Below, in pieces: positions 1 to 8,022 of a stretch of DNA of 64,000 nt (its first letter is position 1; each line of letters begins with the position of its first letter). Source of the DNA: Chordicoccus furentiruminis (GTDB lineage: Bacteria; Bacillota; Clostridia; Lachnospirales; Lachnospiraceae); the NCBI RefSeq assembly GCF_019355395.1, contig NZ_CP048829.1:248001-312000 (forward strand). The letters run 5' to 3'. The notes below the pieces were generated by a model. The model had not been told where the DNA came from, did not search any database, and was given only the letters and a program-made list of their open reading frames with translations. Both the position numbers and the translations under genes were made by a program.

Positions 1-420
1 CAGCCCGATAAACATATAGAGATACCAGAGATGCGCCCAGGAACGGCCCGTCAGCATATTGACGAAGGCCTGTCCCAGACCTGCCAGGGTGACCGTCCGG
101 CTGACCATGACGATTTCCATGAAAGCGAACAGCGTTCCGAACAGCGCCAGTGCCAGCACCAGTCTCCGGATATACCTGCAAAGAAGCTGTTTTACGCTGA
201 TCCGTCTCTTCTTTTCCAGGAAAAGGCTTCCGCTGATCATGACGAAAACCGGCACTCCGGATGCTCCGATCCCTTTCAGAAAATCATAAACTCTGATCTG
301 CATCGCGGTCATCTGATCCGGCATCACATCCCGTACGCCGGAACAGGTATGCACGAGAATGACCATCATCATTGCAGTCACTCTCGCCAGGTCAAGAAAG
401 GACTTTCTTTCCGATTCCAT
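1..420 (-). CDS. Acyltransferase 3 family membrane protein, partial (N-terminal 140 residues)
   Basis: The gene runs off the left edge, so only the N-terminal 140 codons are visible. The start follows a clear Shine-Dalgarno (AAGGGG, 8 nt away). The product opens with a short basic segment and the typical acyltransferase-3 beginning (FLDLARVTAMMMVILVHTCS, with the conserved histidine), followed by hydrophobic helices and WYLYMFIG near the cut. Known members are polytopic enzymes that O-acylate cell-surface glycans or other exported molecules. The substrate cannot be told. It is the last visible gene of the leftmost minus-strand run, 94 nt downstream of the GGDEF remnant. Confidence 0.8.
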   Translation of the reverse strand, partial: MESERKSFLDLARVTAMMMVILVHTCSGVRDVMPDQMTAMQIRVYDFLKGIGASGVPVFVMISGSLFLEKKRRISVKQLLCRYIRRLVLALALFGTLFAFMEIVMVSRTVTLAGLGQAFVNMLTGRSWAHLWYLYMFIGL

Positions 421-514
421 TGATATCCCCTTTTCCGCTTCCTCCCGGTTCACTGCACTTTTACCGGAAGCCATCCGCGTTCTCATCCACGCCGGTCTGT
501 CGGGCAGTCCGTCT

Positions 515-898
515 TCATTTTGCAATATCTCCCGCATTGAAATCCGTCACAATCTGATTGCCACGGATCTTTTTCGACTCGTACATATACCGGTCCGCCC
601 GATCAATCAGTGATTTCATCGTGTCGCCGTCCCGGACAACGGTGATGCCGATGGCGGACTGGCAGGCGATCTTCCTGCCGTGCACCCTGACTTCACATTT
701 CTCAGCTGCTGCCTTAAACCGGAGCGCCGCTCCTTCAATGTCCTGCGGATGCTTCAGCTGCAGAAGGCCGACAAACTCATCACCTCCCCAGCGGCAGAAA
801 CGGTCCGTCCTGCGCCCATATCTGCGCAGCATAAGACCGATCTCCCTCCTTGTTTCCTGATCCTCTTGCGGCAGGCCTCTCTGTCCTGCTGCACCGGG
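515..898 (-). pseudogene. GGDEF (diguanylate cyclase) domain remnant lacking its N-terminal half
   Basis: This frame carries the second half of a GGDEF domain: the signature RWGGDEFVGLL, a beta-strand AIGITVV and the terminal RADRYMYESKK. Intact domains start about 50 residues earlier with the substrate-binding D-x-D/N region. Here the frame is closed by a stop at 899-901, just after a degenerate linker. The first ATG is at 832, leaving 105 residues, too few for a cyclase. No sensor domain lies upstream; the HAD gene ends at 920. I infer a decayed fragment of a c-di-GMP synthase. A short expressed protein starting at 832 is possible but would lack half the active site. Confidence 0.6.
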
Positions 899-919
899 TC
901 AATATACCACAGTTCCGTT

Positions 920-1744
920 TTACAGTTCAACCCCGACCGAGCGAAGCTTCTCCAGCATATCGCTGTAGGATGTGAAATGGATGGCCGCCATCCCGCACGC
1001 TTTCGCGGCCTCCACATTCTCCGGCGCGTCGTCGATGAAGAGGCAGCGGCCCGGATCCAGACCATAACGGTCCGTCAGCATCCGGTAAATCATCGGATCG
1101 GGCTTCGCCTTGTGAACCTCGAAGGAAAACAGTCCGCCGTCCATTTTCTTTATGAAAGCCAGCGAACTGTCCTTCAGGTTGTCGTACCACTCCTTCGCCC
1201 AGTTGGAGAGGTAATAGACGCGGTAGCCTTTCCGCTTCAGCTCACGGATCAGATCCGCTGTGTACCAGAACGGCTTCACGATCTGATCCTCCGTCTCGAC
1301 CACCTGGCGGATTTCCTTCTCAAAACGGGGATCCAGCGCCACAAAGGAATTCACGATGTCCTCATAGGGACGGTCGTTGAGATCAAAGTCGCGCCAAAGC
1401 TCCGACGGCACGACCTTCTCGCGGATCACCTTCTCGGCTTCCGGACTGAGGTTCTGGCCGCCGGTATAAGTGTCCCACGGAAAATCCGTCAGCACCTTGC
1501 CGATATCGAAGATGACCGCGTCGATCACCTCGGACTTTTTCGGTTTCAGCACCTTCGCCATCATCAGAATCATATAAAGCAGAACGGGAACGATAAACGT
1601 GAGCGCCAGAGCCCCCCTGAAGAGTGCCTGCGCCAGATCGCTTTTCATGAGGGCAAAGACGAGCGTCAGCACATACATCGATCCGAGAATCACCGCGCCG
1701 CCCAGCGCGAGCGCTCTCTTCCACGTCCGGTTGCTCTTGTTCAT
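920..1744 (-). CDS. HAD-superfamily hydrolase with N-terminal membrane anchor
   Basis: A 274-residue protein. Residues about 10-33 and 41-62 form two hydrophobic helices. The rest is a HAD subfamily IA hydrolase with motif I FDIGKVLTDF (nucleophile Asp80; Gly at +2 as in YihX-like enzymes), motif II YYLSNW, motif III lysine in HKAKPDP and motif IV FIDDAPENVEAA. Such enzymes usually hydrolyse small phosphorylated metabolites in the cytosol, so a two-helix anchor is unusual and places the domain at the membrane. A GGAGG site lies 6 nt before the ATG. It starts 25 nt after the lipoprotein gene ends, so the two are probably co-transcribed. The substrate is unknown. Confidence 0.8.
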   Translation of the reverse strand: MNKSNRTWKRALALGGAVILGSMYVLTLVFALMKSDLAQALFRGALALTFIVPVLLYMILMMAKVLKPKKSEVIDAVIFDIGKVLTDFPWDTYTGGQNLSPEAEKVIREKVVPSELWRDFDLNDRPYEDIVNSFVALDPRFEKEIRQVVETEDQIVKPFWYTADLIRELKRKGYRVYYLSNWAKEWYDNLKDSSLAFIKKMDGGLFSFEVHKAKPDPMIYRMLTDRYGLDPGRCLFIDDAPENVEAAKACGMAAIHFTSYSDMLEKLRSVGVEL

Positions 1745-1768
1745 GCCATACCTCCCTGGATGCCGGTT

Positions 1769-2518
1769 TCAGCTGCTGACGGTAAAGGAGCTGACGATCC
1801 GGTCAAGTGTCTCGTCCATCATCGCGCTGTTGGCCGCCGTCGTCCAGCAGCAGAACTGATAGTAAATCCCGCTGCCTTCCGCGCCGTAGATCCGGTAGGC
1901 GATGCGCTGATCGGACGCCCCCTGCGGATGATAGTTCGCGGTAAAGGTGACCTTCTTGCCCTGCAGCCCGCTGGTCTTCAGCGTGATGGTCTCCGGATTC
2001 GAGGTTTTCACATCGCTGAGTGAGCTGCTTCCCGTAACGCCCTGCGTCAGCGTCGCGAAATAGTCGTCGAAAGAGGTCAGATTTGAGTCCTCCGACGGCT
2101 CCGCTCCGAAGATCAGAAAGGTCTGCTCGTCGAAACTTCCCGTCTCGATCAGAAATCCTTCCGAATCACCGCCCAGCCTGCCTTTCAGGTCCTGCCAGCT
2201 GTCCGGTACCGAGATCGAGTAGCGGCCGTCTCCGCCTGTGATCATCTTCATGTTGACTGTCGCGTCCGTTGCGTCCTTCGTCCCGCCATCTGACGTCTCA
2301 GATGAAGCAGCCCGATTGATGGCACTGGCCGCCGACTGGACACGGGCCAGCGCGGAGGCTGCATCGGCCGCTGCCGACTCGGCCCGGGAGGCCGCCGACA
2401 TCACGCCGGAATCCAGTTCGGCCGAGGGCAGCATTGAGCAGCCCCCGGAGGCCGCTGCCAGAACGCAAGCCGCGCAGACGGCGGAGATCATTCGTACTCT
2501 CACTTCGGCTCTCTCCAT
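1769..2518 (-). CDS. Predicted lipoprotein with DcrB/PsbP-like C-terminal domain
   Basis: The N-terminus has a basic stretch, a hydrophobic helix and a lipobox ending AASGGC, the mark of a lipid-anchored surface protein. An alanine/serine-rich segment follows, probably a flexible or coiled linker. Then comes a domain of about 150 residues beginning GDGRYSISVPDSW and ending DRIVSSFTV, which resembles the DcrB/PsbP fold of secreted bacterial proteins; the fold call is from sequence pattern only. Start choice is uncertain: ATG 2518, GTG 2503 and ATG 2491 all give a signal peptide, and the frame is open to 2611. The function is unknown. The HAD gene follows 25 nt downstream. Confidence 0.65.
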   Translation of the reverse strand: MERAEVRVRMISAVCAACVLAAASGGCSMLPSAELDSGVMSAASRAESAAADAASALARVQSAASAINRAASSETSDGGTKDATDATVNMKMITGGDGRYSISVPDSWQDLKGRLGGDSEGFLIETGSFDEQTFLIFGAEPSEDSNLTSFDDYFATLTQGVTGSSSLSDVKTSNPETITLKTSGLQGKKVTFTANYHPQGASDQRIAYRIYGAEGSGIYYQFCCWTTAANSAMMDETLDRIVSSFTVSS

Positions 2519-2648
2519 TTCCGCCGGACCGCGCCGGCCGGAAGCCGGCCCGGGCGCGCGTCCGCGCATATTCTGAATCTTCATCATACCTGTTCCGGGG
2601 CGAAAAGACAACCGGAAAGCAGACAGCGGGCGGGCAATGCAACAGACC

Positions 2649-2674
2649 GGCGGGCGTGCCCCCGCACGCCCGCC
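2649..2674. terminator. Perfect 11-bp inverted repeat between purA and the lipoprotein gene
   Basis: Arms 2649-2659 and 2664-2674 pair perfectly around a CCCC loop. It is one of two strong hairpins in the 230-bp gap downstream of purA. There is no strong T-tract on either strand, so termination is inferred from stem strength and position only. Confidence 0.4.
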
Positions 2675-2695
2675 GTCAGAATCATCGCTCTCCTG

Positions 2696-2728
2696 ACCCT
2701 GCGGCCGCCTCTCAGACGGCCGCAGGGT
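2696..2728 (-). terminator. Perfect 12-bp hairpin downstream of purA
   Basis: Arms 2696-2707 and 2717-2728 pair perfectly with a 9-nt loop, 22 nt after the purA stop on the minus strand. No U-tract follows, so it is either a weak or factor-dependent terminator or an mRNA 3'-end stabiliser. Confidence 0.5.
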
Positions 2729-2749
2729 AATACCTGAAAAAGCCTCACT

Positions 2750-4030
2750 TCAGCGGTTCCGGTAGATGATATCCTCCCGCGCCGGACCGTTGGAAACCAT
2801 GGTGATCGGGTGGCCGATCTTTTCCTCGATGAATTCAACATACTTCCGGCAGTTTTCCGGAAGATCCTCGTAGCGGCGGATGCCCCGGATATCGCACTTC
2901 CAGCCGGGGAGTTTCTCCCAGACCGGCTTCGCCCTCTTCAGTTCAGTCGTAGTCGGGAAATCCGTCGTGACACGGCCGTCGATGTCGTAGGCCACACAGA
3001 CCGGGATTTCGTCGAGATAGCCGAGTACATCCAGCACGGTCAGCGCCACATCCGTCGCACCCTGCAGACGGCAGCCGTAGGCGGAAGCCACGGTGTCATA
3101 GAAGCCGACCCTTCTCGGGCGTCCGGTCGTCGCGCCGTACTCTCCGCCGTCACCGCCCCGTTTCCGAAGTGTCTCTGCCTCATCACCGAAGATCTCGGAG
3201 ACAAACTCACCGGCGCCCACGGCGCTGGAGTATGCCTTGGTCACCGCCACGATCCTCCTGATCTCATACGGAGCCACGCCGGCGCCCACGGCGCCGTAGC
3301 CTGCCAGCGTGGAGCTCGAGGTAACCATCGGATAGATTCCGTGGTCCGGATCCTTCATGGTTCCCAGCTGTCCCTCAAGCAGAGCGGTCTTGCCTTCCTT
3401 CATCGCCCTCGAAAGATAAGCCGTCGTATCCGCCAGATACGGCTTCAGAATTTCCCTGTAGCGAACCAGCTCGGCCATAATGTCGTCGGTCTTCAGCTCA
3501 TCATGATGATAGAGATATTTCAGCATGATATTCTTCTTGACCAGAATGCCCTCCACCTTCTCGCGGAGCGTATCCATGTCCGCCAGCTCACTGACCTGAA
3601 TCCCGATTTTTGCGAACTTGTCACTGTAGAAGGGCGCGATGCCTGACTTCGTGGACCCGAAAGACTTTCCGGCAAGCCGCGCCTCTTCCAGCGTATCAAA
3701 GAGCACATGATAGGACATCACGATCTGCGCGCGGTCGGAAATCATCAGCCGCGGGGCCGGAACACCACGGGACTCGATCTCCTTCAGCTCCTCCGCGATC
3801 TTATCCACGCTCAGCGCCACGCCGTTGCCGATGATATTGACGACCTCCGGATGAAAGACGCCGGACGGCAGCGTATGAAGCGCGAACTTGCCGTACCCGT
3901 TCCTGATTGTGTGGCCTGCATTGGCTCCCCCCTGGAAGCGGATCACGATATCCGCCTGATCGGCGAGCATATCCGTGATTTTGCCTTTCCCTTCATCGCC
4001 CCAGTTCGCACCGACTACTGCTGTAACCAT
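2750..4030 (-). CDS. purA: Adenylosuccinate synthetase
   Basis: Catalyses the GTP-dependent joining of IMP and aspartate to adenylosuccinate, the first step from IMP to AMP. The N-terminal GTP-binding loop GANWGDEGKGK contains the catalytic Asp, and QGGANAGHTI carries the catalytic His. IMP-binding and GTP-specificity regions (for example TGRPRRVGFYD) follow. The length, 426 residues, is normal. An in-frame ATG at 4054 exists, but AAGGAGGA sits 8 nt before the ATG at 4030 and the family begins there. It lies downstream of purB, with 141 nt between them. Confidence 0.97.
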   Translation of the reverse strand: MVTAVVGANWGDEGKGKITDMLADQADIVIRFQGGANAGHTIRNGYGKFALHTLPSGVFHPEVVNIIGNGVALSVDKIAEELKEIESRGVPAPRLMISDRAQIVMSYHVLFDTLEEARLAGKSFGSTKSGIAPFYSDKFAKIGIQVSELADMDTLREKVEGILVKKNIMLKYLYHHDELKTDDIMAELVRYREILKPYLADTTAYLSRAMKEGKTALLEGQLGTMKDPDHGIYPMVTSSSTLAGYGAVGAGVAPYEIRRIVAVTKAYSSAVGAGEFVSEIFGDEAETLRKRGGDGGEYGATTGRPRRVGFYDTVASAYGCRLQGATDVALTVLDVLGYLDEIPVCVAYDIDGRVTTDFPTTTELKRAKPVWEKLPGWKCDIRGIRRYEDLPENCRKYVEFIEEKIGHPITMVSNGPAREDIIYRNR

Positions 4031-4109
4031 ACAAGAATCCTCCTTTGGAATCATTCATCGGATCCGCCCTATTCGTTATGCCTTTTCGATGTATTGAAGG
4101 TAACTGACC

Positions 4110-4131
4110 GGCGCCGCACACTCGCGGCGCC
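4110..4131 (+). terminator. GC-rich hairpin in the purB-purA gap
   Basis: Arms 4110-4117 and 4124-4131 (GGCGCCGC/GCGGCGCC) form an 8-bp stem with a 6-nt loop. The T-rich flank TTTCTTATT is on the plus-strand side, so it is oriented as a plus-strand terminator although both neighbours are on the minus strand. It may insulate against antisense transcription or act as a weak purB terminator. Confidence 0.4.
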
Positions 4132-4171
4132 TTTCTTATTATATAATCGAAAAAAATCCTGTCAAACGGTT

Positions 4172-5605
4172 TCAGACGTCAATCTCCGCTTTCCAGCCGA
4201 GCGCGTCCCGGTTCGCGTCCAGCACGGGCTGAACCGTCTCGGCAAGATAGCGGGCCGTCTGATACGGCGCGCGCCCGATATACTTCGCCGGATCCATGGA
4301 TTTCTCGAGATCGGCGAGCGTAAGATGGAACATCGGATCCGCCGCGATCAGCTCCAGCAGCGGATTGTCCCGGCCTTCCTCCTTCACCGCACGGCCGGCC
4401 TGCATGCTGAGCTCACGGATCCGCTCATGGAGCTCCTGACGGTCTCCTCCCGCCTTCACTGCGTCCATCATGATGTTTTCGGTCGCCATAAACGGCAGCT
4501 CGGCCATCAGGTGTTTCCGGATGACCTTCGGGTAGACCACCAGGCCGTCCACCACGTTCGCCACAAGATCCAGCACACCGTCGCAGGCGAGGAAGCCCTC
4601 CGGCACGGAAAGCCGCTTGTTGGCGGAATCATCCAGCGTCCGCTCGAACCACTGTACCGAGGAGGTGACCGCCGGATTCACCGCGTCCGCTATCAGGTAG
4701 CGGGACAGAGAGGCGATCCGCTCGGAACGCATCGGGTTGCGCTTGTAGGCCATCGCCGACGAGCCGATCTGATTCTTCTCGAAGGGCTCCTCCACCTCTT
4801 TCAGATGCTGAAGCAGGCGGATGTCATTGGAGAACTTCGTGGCGCTGGCGCCGATGCCGGCAAGAACGTTCAGCACACGGGTATCCACCTTGCGGGAATA
4901 GGTCTGGCCGGACACCGGATAACAGGCGGAAAAGCCCATCTTCTCCGCAATCATCGGATCAAGACGGTCGCATTTTCCCTGATCTCCCGCAAACAGCTCG
5001 AGGAAGGAGGCCTGCGTGCCGGTGGTCCCCTTGCAGCCCAGAAGCTTCAGCGAACCGCGGACGTAGTCCAGATCCTCCAGATCCATCATGAACTCATTGA
5101 TCCACAGCGTCGCCCGCTTGCCTACGGTCGTAGGCTGGGCCGGCTGAAAATGCGTGAACGCCAGCGTCGGAAGATCCTTGTAGCGGTCCGCGAAGCGTGC
5201 CAGCTCGGCAATCACGTTGATCAGCTTCCGCCGGATGATGTCCAGCGCGTCGCGCATCAGGATGATGTCGGTGTTGTCCCCGACGTAGCAGGATGTGGCG
5301 CCGAGATGGATGATTCCCTTCGCCTTCGGGCACTGCAGCCCGTAGGCGTAAACATGGGACATCACATCGTGACGCACTTCCTTCTCCCGGCGTTTCGCGT
5401 CCTCATAGTTGATGTCGTCCGCGTGGCTTTTCAGTTCCGCGACCTGCTCATCGGTGATCGGAAGCCCCAGTTCCTTCTCCGTCTCGGCCAGCGCGATCCA
5501 GAGTTTTCTCCAGGTCCGGAACTTTCTGTCCGGCGAGAACACTTCCTGCATCTCCGGGCTCGCGTAGCGTTCCGAAAGCGGACTTACATATCTGTCACTG
5601 CTCAT
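4172..5605 (-). CDS. purB: Adenylosuccinate lyase
   Basis: Cleaves SAICAR to AICAR plus fumarate and adenylosuccinate to AMP plus fumarate, so it serves both the common pathway and the AMP branch. The fumarase/aspartase signature GSSAMAYKRNPMRSE is present and holds the flexible catalytic loop. HLGATSCYVGDN and TTGTQASFLELF match other conserved regions. At 477 residues it is typical of the longer Clostridial form. The ATG follows AGGAGG at good spacing. The purF stop is 61 nt upstream, with a small GC-rich hairpin (5623-5640) in the gap, so the two are probably one transcript. Confidence 0.97.
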   Translation of the reverse strand: MSSDRYVSPLSERYASPEMQEVFSPDRKFRTWRKLWIALAETEKELGLPITDEQVAELKSHADDINYEDAKRREKEVRHDVMSHVYAYGLQCPKAKGIIHLGATSCYVGDNTDIILMRDALDIIRRKLINVIAELARFADRYKDLPTLAFTHFQPAQPTTVGKRATLWINEFMMDLEDLDYVRGSLKLLGCKGTTGTQASFLELFAGDQGKCDRLDPMIAEKMGFSACYPVSGQTYSRKVDTRVLNVLAGIGASATKFSNDIRLLQHLKEVEEPFEKNQIGSSAMAYKRNPMRSERIASLSRYLIADAVNPAVTSSVQWFERTLDDSANKRLSVPEGFLACDGVLDLVANVVDGLVVYPKVIRKHLMAELPFMATENIMMDAVKAGGDRQELHERIRELSMQAGRAVKEEGRDNPLLELIAADPMFHLTLADLEKSMDPAKYIGRAPYQTARYLAETVQPVLDANRDALGWKAEIDV

Positions 5606-5666
5606 AGCTCCTCCTGTCCTTGGCCGGCCGGACGGCCGGCTTCTCCGGGTCTTCCCGGTCCGTTCT

Positions 5667-7082
5667 TTATTCCAGCGCGTCGTGTATATTGATCTCCGGT
5701 GTCTTCATCGGGTAGACGCCGGTGAAGCATCCCTCGCACAGATGCACGCGCCCGTCCACCAGCTGGGGCAGACGCTCGGTTCTCAGATAGTGGAGGGAAT
5801 CCGCTCCGATGATGCTGCAGATCTCCTCCACCGACCGGTTGTAGGCGATCAGCTGATGTCTCTCCGGAATGTCCGTTCCGAAATAGCAGGGCCAGAGGAA
5901 CGGCGGGGAGGAAACCAGCATATGCACCTCCTTCGCCCCGTGGTCGCGGAGCATCCGGATGATCCGGTCCGAGGTCGTACCGCGGACGATGGAGTCATCC
6001 ACCAGAATCACCCGTTTCCCGGCGACCGCTTCGGAAAGCGCATTCAGCTTCACCTGAACCCCCTGCTCCCGTGCGCTCTGCTTTGGCGAGATGAAGGTCC
6101 GGCCCACATAGCTGTTCTTGTAAAACGCCTGCCCGAAGGGAATGCCGGATTCCAGCGAGTAGCCGAGGGCGGCTGCATTCCCCGATTCGGGAACGCCGCA
6201 GACGACATCCGCGTCGATCGGCGCGTCCTGGGCCAGAAACCGCCCCGCGCGGATTCTGGACTGGTACACGGAAATTCCGTCGATGTGGCTGTCGGGCCGC
6301 GCAAAATAGATGTACTCGAAGCTGCAGTGCGCCTGACGCGCCGCCGGCCTCACACGGCTCCGGTCGGAACGGACGCCGTCCTTCGTGATGGTGACGATCT
6401 CACCCGGCTCCACGTCCCGGACGAACTCTGCCCCGATCGTGTCGAGCGCGCACGTCTCGGAGGCGAGGATCCACGCGTTATCGCGGCGGCCGAGCACAAG
6501 AGGCTTGAAGCCGTCCGGATCGCGCATACCGATCAGCTTTCTCGGAGACATGACGATCAGAGAATAGGCTCCCTTCAGCTTGTCAGCCGCCTTCCCCACT
6601 GCCTCCTCGACGGACGCGGAACGGACCCGTTCCCGCGCGATATGATACGCGATCACCTCCGAATCGATCGTTGTCTGGAAAATGCAGCCGTTGTATTCCA
6701 GTTCCTCCCTCAGGTCCAGCGCGTTGATCAGGTTCCCGTTGTGGGCCAGCGCGAGCGTTCCCTTGATATAGCTGAGAACGAGGGGCTGGGCGTTCTCCCG
6801 CGTACTGGCTCCTGCCGTCGAGTAGCGGACATGGCCTACGCCGATGTCGCCGTACAGCGCGTCCAGATCCTCCGGACGGAAGTTCTCATTGACCAGCCCC
6901 ATCCCCTTGTGCGCGCGGACCTTGCCCTTAGGGCCCTCCGTGTCGCTCACCGCGATGCCGCAGCTCTCCTGGCCGCGATGCTGCAGGGCGAGCAGTCCGT
7001 AGTAGATCGTCCGGGCCACATCCTTGCGGCCCGACAGGTCATAGATTCCGAATACACCGCATGCTTCGCGAAGTTCTCTCAT
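5667..7082 (-). CDS. purF: Amidophosphoribosyltransferase
   Basis: The committed enzyme of purine synthesis: glutamine plus PRPP gives phosphoribosylamine. The N-terminal class II glutaminase domain begins with a short propeptide, MRELREA, before the nucleophile Cys of CGVFGIY, as in self-processing Gram-positive enzymes. RHRGQESCG and the oxyanion region HNGNL follow. The C-terminal phosphoribosyltransferase domain carries the PRPP loop VILVDDSIVRGTT. Conserved cysteines toward the C-terminus (HYLR...CEGCF) fit the iron-sulfur type. It is first gene of the purF-purB(-purA) run, about 85 nt downstream of a good promoter. Confidence 0.97.
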   Translation of the reverse strand: MRELREACGVFGIYDLSGRKDVARTIYYGLLALQHRGQESCGIAVSDTEGPKGKVRAHKGMGLVNENFRPEDLDALYGDIGVGHVRYSTAGASTRENAQPLVLSYIKGTLALAHNGNLINALDLREELEYNGCIFQTTIDSEVIAYHIARERVRSASVEEAVGKAADKLKGAYSLIVMSPRKLIGMRDPDGFKPLVLGRRDNAWILASETCALDTIGAEFVRDVEPGEIVTITKDGVRSDRSRVRPAARQAHCSFEYIYFARPDSHIDGISVYQSRIRAGRFLAQDAPIDADVVCGVPESGNAAALGYSLESGIPFGQAFYKNSYVGRTFISPKQSAREQGVQVKLNALSEAVAGKRVILVDDSIVRGTTSDRIIRMLRDHGAKEVHMLVSSPPFLWPCYFGTDIPERHQLIAYNRSVEEICSIIGADSLHYLRTERLPQLVDGRVHLCEGCFTGVYPMKTPEINIHDALE

Positions 7083-7173
7083 TCCGGTCTGTCCTTTTCT
7101 TCTGCGGCGGCCGTCACCGGCCGCTTCGGTCGCGTTTCGTCCGTCGCTGCCGGCGGACGCTTATACCGCGGCT

Positions 7174-7202
7174 ATCATAGCCTATCCGTGAAGACATTTC
7201 AA
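7174..7202 (-). promoter_or_regulatory. Sigma-A promoter of purF
   Basis: On the minus strand: -35 TTGAAA (7197-7202), exactly 17 bp, then -10 TATGAT (7174-7179). The -10 sits in the near-palindrome GGCTATGATAGCC. The -35 abuts the T-tract of the preceding terminator. No purine riboswitch is recognisable in the 85-nt leader. Confidence 0.7.
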
Positions 7203-7245
7203 GAAAAAGACCGGAAGGGACGCCGTCAGGCGTCCTCTCCCGGTC
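7201..7245 (-). terminator. Intrinsic terminator of the amino-acid ABC operon
   Basis: A two-tier stem: outer GACCGG/CCGGTC (7209-7214, 7240-7245) and inner GACGCC/GGCGTC (7219-7224, 7229-7234), followed on the minus strand by TTTTTCTT. The stop codon of the ATPase gene (7226-7228) lies in the apical loop, so the last codons are inside the hairpin. Confidence 0.85.
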
Positions 7246-8008
7246 CTTTCGCGTAATTTGAAAGAAACTCCTGTGTCCGTTTTTCCTTCGGATGATCAAT
7301 CACATCCCGGGACGCGCCCTGCTCGACGATCCTCCCTCCGTCCATGAAGATCACCCGGTCCGCCACGTCGCGTGCGAAAGCCATCTCATGTGTCACGATG
7401 ATCATCGTCGTGTGCTGCATCGCAAGATTGCGGATCACGCGGAGCACCTCACCCGTCAGCTCCGGGTCGAGCGCCGAGGTCGGCTCGTCGAAGCAGAGAA
7501 TATCCGGATGAAGAGCCAGCGCGCGGGCGATCGCCACCCGCTGCTGCTGTCCGCCGGAGAGCTGATGCGGGTAGCTGTTGATCCGGTTGGAAAGTCCCAT
7601 CTCCCCGAGAAGCGCCTCCGCCTGATTCCGGATCTCCGCGTCCCGGTTCTGATGCTTCTCTTTCGCCGCCAGACGCGGCGCCAGCATCACGTTCTCAATG
7701 GCGGTGTACTGGGGAAAGAGATTAAACTGCTGGAAGACCATGCCGAAGTGAAGTCGCCGGCTCCGCGCCTCCGCGTCCGTAAGGCGCCGGCTGTCCGATC
7801 CGTCGAACAGCGTCTCGCCCTTCACCCGGATGACGCCTCCGTCCGGCGTCTCGAGAAAATTCAGACAGCGAAGCAGCGTCGTCTTTCCGCTTCCGGAGGA
7901 TCCGATGATCGAAACCGCCTGACCTTCCTCCATGGAAAAGCTGATGTCTCTGAGGACGTCCGTCGCGCCGAAATGCTTGCTGATATGCTCTGCTTCAAGA
8001 AATGCCAT
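7226..8008 (-). CDS. Polar amino-acid ABC transporter, ATP-binding subunit
   Basis: Powers uptake of a polar amino acid. Walker A is GSSGSGKTT, the signature is LSGGQQQRVAIARAL, Walker B is ILCFDEPTSALD and the switch His is in VTHEM, all intact. The length, about 260 residues, is normal for this PAAT-type family. I place the start at 8008, where GGGGGAGA lies 5 nt upstream. An ATG at 8026 overlapping the permease stop (ATGA) is an alternative. It is the last gene of the binding protein-permease-ATPase operon. The family resembles glutamine, cystine or basic amino-acid systems; the substrate is not decidable from sequence. Confidence 0.93.
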   Translation of the reverse strand: MAFLEAEHISKHFGATDVLRDISFSMEEGQAVSIIGSSGSGKTTLLRCLNFLETPDGGVIRVKGETLFDGSDSRRLTDAEARSRRLHFGMVFQQFNLFPQYTAIENVMLAPRLAAKEKHQNRDAEIRNQAEALLGEMGLSNRINSYPHQLSGGQQQRVAIARALALHPDILCFDEPTSALDPELTGEVLRVIRNLAMQHTTMIIVTHEMAFARDVADRVIFMDGGRIVEQGASRDVIDHPKEKRTQEFLSNYAKGPGEDA

Positions 8009-8022
8009 CGCGTCTCCCCCGC

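Noticed and set aside
680-2023. 447-codon plus-strand frame across the HAD and lipoprotein genes
   Set aside because: An antisense shadow; the composition is Arg/Leu/His-rich with no domain, while the minus strand encodes clear HAD motifs and a lipobox.
3707-5692. Very long open frame (661 codons) on the plus strand opposite purA and purB
   Set aside because: It mirrors the GC-rich third positions of the real minus-strand genes, gives an Arg/His-rich protein with no family features, and has no promoter or Shine-Dalgarno.
7083-7173. PurR box or purine riboswitch in the purF leader
   Set aside because: The 85-nt leader is GC-rich and shows neither the aptamer core nor a clear PurBox pair.
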